Shown: positions 59,394 through 64,000 of the stretch, piece after piece | Layout: each line of letters opens with the position of its first letter | How positions within the stretch are numbered: position 1 is the stretch's first letter | Source: Alectoria sarmentosa | Lineage: Eukaryota; Ascomycota; Lecanoromycetes; Lecanorales; Parmeliaceae | Direction: 5' to 3' | Length of the DNA: 64,000 nt | Assembly (NCBI GenBank): GCA_009733775.1 | Contig: WOGZ01000069.1 | Span: 1-64,000 of the forward strand | The notes under the pieces: model-generated | Told to the model about the DNA's origin: nothing | What the model saw: only the letters and a program-made list of their open reading frames with translations | Database searches by the model: none | Program-made: the position numbers and the translations under genes

Positions 59394-61377
59394 ATGGTCG
59401 TACGATCCCCCTACCCAGACCTCCAACTCCCCGAGCAAGATATCCTGACTTATCTCTTCGCCTCTGAGGACTCGCTGCCCGAAAGTCCCCTCTGGATCAA
59501 TGCTGCCAGCCCAGATACCTACCTCTCGCTACACTCCGGGCTACAATGGATAAAGAGACTGGCTTTAGGCCTTGACCATTTGGGTGTGGAGAAGGGGGAT
59601 GTGCTTATGATCGTGTCCCCGAATCATATCTTCGTGCCAATAGCCTACTTGGGAGCTGTGGGCTCGGGCCGGATTTTCAGTGGTGCCAATCCATTGTATA
59701 CCGCAGATGGTAGGGAAGATCTTCGTCAGTTATACTCAAGAGATTGTTCGCAGGTCTCAAATCCGGTGGTATCTGCCACAATATTTCTCGAAAGTATTCA
59801 GACGGGTCAATTGGGACATCTACTCTGTTTTCCTATCTACTTTACCGCCATATATCATTGTTTATTCATTTTTCAGGTCCAGATCTGTCAACTCCACGAT
59901 TTGACGCTTACCTCCCGTAAATAGAGTTGAGCTTCCAAATTCGGAATACAGGAGCCCGGGTTCTCTTGGTTCATCCATCTCTTCTCGACACCGCTCGGAA
60001 AGCCTCCAAAGCAGCTGGCCTTTCGAAAGATAGTTTGTACCTATTCTCAGACACAGAACATAAGCCTATTGACGGTATTCAAGATTGGCGCTCAATGCTG
60101 GGTAGCCCTCGTGATGCATCAACATACAATTGGCCACGACTGTCAAGCTCGGAGTCGAAGAAGCAAATAGCAACAATCAATTACTCTAGTGGCACCACAG
60201 GTCTACCCAAAGGTGTCATGATCGTACGTTTCACCATCTGCACCATAATATCATCCCTAACGAGAGCTGCCAGACCCACTATAATCTGATCGCCAACGCA
60301 GAACAAACCATCTTCCTCAAGAACGTCGAGAAACCCGAGTTCAAACGCACCGGTAAATACCCAGCCGTCGATGAGCGATGGATCAACTTCCTCCCACTTT
60401 ATCACGCCTATGGCCAATTGAATACCATGCTCATGGCCGCAAAACTCAACATCCCCGTCTATATAATGTCAACATTCGTCTTCGAAGAGATGCTTCAGGT
60501 CGTTCAAACGCATAAGATCACAGAACTCCAAGTCGCCCCACCCATCCTCGTCTTGATGAGCAAGCACCCCAAAACAAGCAGTTACGACCTCAGCAGCGTC
60601 ACAAAAATCTTCTCTGGCGCTGCGCCGCTATCTCAAAGTCTGCAAAATGAATGTACGCAACGCTTCAAGACGAGTATTGGGCAGGGGTGGGGTATGACGG
60701 AGGTCACCTGTGCAGGGTTGATTGCGCCCGCGGGCTCTGGAGATAACGTCGGAAGCGTTGGTACGCTGCTCCCCAATTGCGAGATCAAATTGATAGACGA
60801 GAATGGGAAAGAGGTGGGAATAGGAGAAAGGGGTGAAATATTTATAAAGGGACCGAATGTTAGCTCAGGGTATTGGAAGAATGAAAACGCTACGAGGGAA
60901 ACTATGCTAGAGGGGGGGTGGCTGCGGACTGGCGATGTGGCTGTTAACGATGAGAAGGGGCGGTTTTATATTGTGGACCGATTGAAGGTTGAACTTCTCA
61001 CAATACGGTCCCCAAATCGGCGCTGATCTTTTCCACAGGAACTCATTAAAGTTTCCGGCCTCCAAGTCGCTCCCGCCGAGCTTGAAGCTGTCCTCCTGAC
61101 CCACCCTACTGTCGCCGATGCGGGCGTAGTCGGTGTCCAAGACTCGTTCGACGCTCAAGAATACCCTCGAGCCTACGTGCTGCTCAAGTCAAAAGGAGGA
61201 GCGAGCTCGGAAGAGATACAGGAGTGGATCAAGAGCAAGGTTGCGAAACATAAATACCTAACGGGTGGTGTGGTCTTTGTCGATGAGGTGCCCAAGAGTG
61301 CTGCGGGGAAGATCCAGAGGAAGATTATGAGGGAATGGGCGAAGAAGGATGGGCAGCAGGGGAGGACAAAGCTATGA
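59394..61377 (+). CDS. 4-coumarate-CoA-ligase-like AMP-binding enzyme
   Basis: Four exons, 59394-59709, 59925-60223, 60274-60987 and 61039-61377, give 555 aa. Introns are 215, 50 and 51 bp; the second has GTACGT...CCTAAC...CCAG and the third an unusual GTTGAA donor. Splicing restores PLYTADELSFQI, KGVMITHYNLIAN and VDRLKELIKVSG, all family-conserved. Motifs are SSGTTGLPKG (P-loop, about 193-202), FLPLYHAYGQ, GAAPLS, GQGWGMTE (A5), LRTGDVA (A7), DRLKELIK (A8) and PKSAAGKIQRK with the catalytic lysine. The family adenylates aryl or fatty carboxylates and transfers them to CoA. The C-terminus TKL is close to a type-1 peroxisomal signal (SKL class), suggesting possible peroxisomal location. The substrate is not determined. 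The ATG at 59394 is chosen (MVVRSPYPDL); there is no signal peptide. Confidence 0.93.
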
Positions 61378-62560
61378 CAAGCGATTATCTCCACCACGGG
61401 ATTCAAGCGATGTATACATTGCGAGAAAGAGAGAGCAAGCGTCGAGACAGCCTGGAACCTTGACACGGTTTGGTGGCTTCAGAGGGGAGGTTTTCCTTTC
61501 CAACCAGACCAGCGCCAGCAAAACCAGTCAGAAAATCCAGTTGTTCAAGATTAACATTCCTCGATGGCGCCAATGATCACTTCTACTTTTCAATTTGGAA
61601 CCCGTCTCTTTGCTGCCGGTCCAGCTTGACGATAGTCTCCTCGCCGAGCCAAACTCGCATCTATTCCCCCTTATCTCACCTGATGCTCATGCGTTCTCTC
61701 TCTCTCTCTCTGTCTCTCTCTCTCTCTCCCTCCATCTCTCCCTCTCCTCATCACCAGGCTCCCTCTCTCCTATCGATATATTTACATATCCAAAGCTCCG
61801 TCCCGAGTGCGCCTCCCTTTTCTTTCTCTCCACAGACCCATCCTCCTCTCCTCTCCTCTCCTCGCACTCGGCCCCTTCCAATCCATTCCTATTCGTCGAT
61901 TCATTCGTCTTTGCGTCCCGGACTCACACTCTCTTTCTTCTTCTTCGCTCCGTGCCATGCATGCTTTGTTCCACACACACACAGATGGCCTTGTCCATGT
62001 GCCATGTACATGTGCGATATTCGCGTCTGCTGGGCTGGGCTGGGCTGGGCTTGGCTGGGCTATTCTCTCATTCTTCAGTCTGCTACTCGGACGGAGGAGG
62101 GGGGAGGGAAGGGGGAAAAGAAAAGGGGGGGGAGGGGGGTTTGTGGGGGGTTTTGGTTGTTGGATGTAGGATGGATGGATTGATTGATTGCTTTGATTGA
62201 TGGATGGATTGATTTAGTTGATGAATTGATTTGGTTGGTTGATGCATTGGTTTGGTTGGGATTGATTAGCTGGACTTTGATAGGAATTGAAAAATCATAT
62301 CAACTAGGTATACAAAATAAGTAGACAACGGGCACTATGGGACTCGTCTCTTTCCTCCTCCTCCTCGTCCTTCTCCTCCTCTTACCCCCCTTTTCCTCTT
62401 TTCCCCTTCCGCTTCTCCTCCTCCTCTTACCCCCCTCCTCCTCCTCCTCTTTCTCTTACCATCCTCCTCTGGTTCTCATCAATCGCCATCGCCATCGCCA
62501 TCGCCACTACCAACCAACTACCTCTTGCTGATGATAGACCCACCACTCATGCTCCCTATA

Positions 62561-62632
62561 TAGCCAGAATCGAGAATCGAGAGTCCAGAATCCAGAGTCG
62601 AAAATCGGGAATCCAGAATCCAGAATCCAGAA
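62561..62632. repeat. Short tandem array of GAATC(C)AGA-type heptamers
   Basis: About nine 7-8 bp units (AGAATCC, AGAGTCC, AGAATCG variants) run head to tail directly upstream of the 29-bp array. Confidence 0.85.
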
Positions 62633-62638
62633 CCCCCA

Positions 62639-62882
62639 CATTCAACATCTATGCGAGGGGTTCGCATCCAACATCTATGCAAAGGGGAGCCTGCATTCAA
62701 TATCTATGCAAAGGGGAGTTTGCATTCAACATCTATGTAAAGGGGAGTTCACATTCAATATCTGTGCGAGGGGGAGTTTGCATTCAACATCTATGCAAAG
62801 GGGAGTCTGCATCCAACCTCTCGAAGATTTCACATCCAACATCTATGCGAGGAGTCCGCAATCGACATCTATGCGAAGATCG
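62639..62882. repeat. Minisatellite, 29-bp unit, about nine copies
   Basis: The unit reads CATTCAACATCTATGCAAAG then GGGAGTTTG. The five central copies are 29 bp; the outer copies are 23-26 bp and more divergent (CATCCAACATCTATGCGAGG...). Because 29 is not a multiple of three, the repeats read in shifting frames, so they do not encode a repeat protein. Confidence 0.93.
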
Positions 62883-63457
62883 AATGAGACTGCTCGTATC
62901 GTATCTTGTTTCTAGAGTCACAGTGTGAGTATGGAGGTCAGATGGCCGCTGTGTACGGTGAGATGGGGGCATTGAGATAGGTAGACTTGTGATGTGAGGA
63001 GGGGTTCTGCCGGGTTGGGGGCGTTGGGTCAGGTGCGATGGTGGTGTTTGGGAGTCTTTTGAGGGCACAAAAGGGCTGGGGGAATAAGAATGGAGGTTGC
63101 GCCGAGGGAAAGATTCGAGTTTGATGGTAGATTTTGAGATTTAATAATTATTATTGTCATCGACAAGTATAGAAACCGCAAGACGCCTGTGCATACGTGC
63201 GGGGTGGCACTTGTGAACTATCAGGGTATTCGCTGTCGCCATGCTCCCTGGAATGTAGATCACCAACGCCCCTTTTTGCTATTGCCATCAACCATTAAGA
63301 TGCTGTTGTACTGTACAAATCTCGGCCATCTCTCCGATCCGACCTGAGAGCTCTTGCATGCAGTCGAGCTCTGGGGTCAGTCTCTGCTAACCTGCTCCGT
63401 CCTTTCTTGACATTGATAAGAGGTTGGAGGTGGGGTAAGCGGAAGAGTAAGCGGTGT

Positions 63458-64000
63458 TCATGCGGCAGGACCGTTCGGCGCTTGTGCATGCGTGGTTTCT
63501 TCGTCGGCTGAAATGCCCTTCTCTTCATCTACTAGCACCCTGCCCTTTTCGTCGTCATTTCGAGCCAGGTCTCCTGGGCTCATGTCATCGAAGATCTCTT
63601 CTTCAGAGGCAATGTGCATGCCCTCGGCGCTCTCCTGTTCCCTCTTTGCCCCTGCCTCCTCTGGCTTCCTAGAATAGTCCCCAGGCCCGTGGCTGTTGTT
63701 CGGGACGAAGAAGCGCTGATCGACTCGTACGATCACGTAGAGGTAGATGACCAAGATCTCGACCGTGAAGTTGAAGATGTAGAAGCATGCTTTGCCCTGA
63801 TACTTGGCTGGGTCGGCCCTTGGTCTTTCGCCACCTGCGTAATTGGCCCCTACGCGGAATGATGCACCCGCGCAGAGGAGAACAGCAGCCAGGAGCAGGA
63901 TTGCTACCTTGTGCCTGAACCTCCCGCTGCCGAATTTTTCAACCCGGGTCTTGCGAGGTATGACGAGGCCGCCGACGACGAGGAGGATAGGGAGGAATGA
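63458..64000 (-). CDS. Integral membrane protein, C-terminal part (DUF3112-like), cut by the window edge
   Basis: The minus-strand frame is open from the right edge (64000) to the stop at 63458, 180 codons. It shows three hydrophobic segments: SFLPILLVVGGLVI at the edge, HKVAILLLAAVLLCAGASF and FYIFNFTVEILVIYLYVIV. These are followed by VRVDQRFFVPNNSHGPGDYS and an acidic, Glu/Asp-rich tail. The FYIFNF..E...YLY...R.D.RF.VP..S.GPGDYS pattern resembles the C-terminus of a fungal multi-spanning family known as DUF3112; the family name is recalled, not checked. The function is unknown. The N-terminus and most helices lie outside the window. Confidence 0.7.
   Translation of the reverse strand, partial: SFLPILLVVGGLVIPRKTRVEKFGSGRFRHKVAILLLAAVLLCAGASFRVGANYAGGERPRADPAKYQGKACFYIFNFTVEILVIYLYVIVRVDQRFFVPNNSHGPGDYSRKPEEAGAKREQESAEGMHIASEEEIFDDMSPGDLARNDDEKGRVLVDEEKGISADEETTHAQAPNGPAA

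Larger units (their letters stand above)
61378..63457. other. 2.1 kb of simple-repeat-rich DNA, no gene seen
   Basis: Visible tracts: CT run 61695-61728; CTCTC/TCCTC stretch to about 61865; CTGGG repeat 62029-62061; G-rich 62090-62150; GATT/GATG run about 62169-62265; CTC-rich 62342-62470; CGCCAT hexamer 62482-62507; and two tandem arrays near 62.6-62.9 kb. Long frames crossing it (for example 61470-62183) are low-complexity Ser/Leu/Pro translations and are rejected. The 3' UTRs of the ligase and of the edge gene lie at its ends. Confidence 0.7.

Noticed and set aside
61470..62200. 201- to 237-codon plus-strand frames
   Set aside because: Translations of CT, CTGGG and G-rich simple repeats; no family match and overlapping frames all open.
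62677..62928. Frames over the 29-bp minisatellite that look like a repeat protein
   Set aside because: The 29-bp unit shifts frame each copy, and apparent repeat peptides occur in several frames equally.
1..64000. tRNA, rRNA or CRISPR loci
   Set aside because: T-arm-like GTTCGA strings (for example near 17550 and 57509) are not part of cloverleaf-compatible sequence or lie in coding exons. The direct repeats found are LTRs or minisatellites without regular unique spacers.

Overview
The window is nuclear DNA of a filamentous ascomycete (Pezizomycotina). The evidence is compact genes with 47-62 bp GT-AG introns (one of 215 bp), a fungal-type gene set (UBC1, RPT2, ARB1, SEC72, a HeLo-related pseudokinase, NIPA and MARVEL membrane proteins), and two long AT-rich blocks with the transition pattern of repeat-induced point mutation (RIP). 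The class cannot be fixed from sequence alone. The GC-normal and AT-rich compartments alternate with sharp edges.

Layout. 1-12050 is an AT-rich, coding-dead block. It contains a 305-bp direct repeat pair 6.1 kb apart that looks like the LTRs of a decayed element. 12051-19322 is GC-normal: a divergent pair, UBC1 (minus) and RPT2 (plus), followed by 3.6 kb without a recognisable gene. 19328-31455 is the second AT-rich block. It resolves completely into two nested LTR retrotransposons, both on the minus strand: a Ty1/copia element (327-bp LTRs, target duplication AACAC) interrupted by a Ty3/gypsy chromodomain element (204-bp LTRs, target duplication ATTTT). Both are heavily mutated, but RT, RNase H, Gag zinc knuckle and chromodomain remnants can still be read.

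31456-64000 is GC-normal and gene-bearing. In order it holds a degenerate minisatellite, ARB1 (ABCF ATPase), a dead HPP-family gene, a Gfo/Idh/MocA oxidoreductase, 2.9 kb without a recognised gene, a membrane-anchored ATP-grasp protein, an MFS drug-type transporter, SEC72, a frameshifted ankyrin-kinase remnant head-to-head with a HeLo-related pseudokinase gene that lacks its N-terminus, a NIPA-type transporter, a MARVEL-like four-TM protein, a 4-coumarate-CoA-ligase-like enzyme, a stretch rich in simple repeats, and the 3' part of a membrane protein that runs off the right edge.

The genes do not form one pathway. UBC1 and RPT2 share a promoter region and both serve the ubiquitin-proteasome system. 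ARB1 (ribosome biogenesis) and SEC72 (ER translocation) are housekeeping genes. The ATP-grasp/MFS pair and the CoA ligase could be metabolic accessory genes. The 50.9-53.6 kb segment looks like debris of the fungal NLR/cell-death repertoire. The most informative features are the nested retroelements, the reciprocal half-mutated copia LTRs, the head-to-head truncated immune-type genes and the HPP pseudogene.
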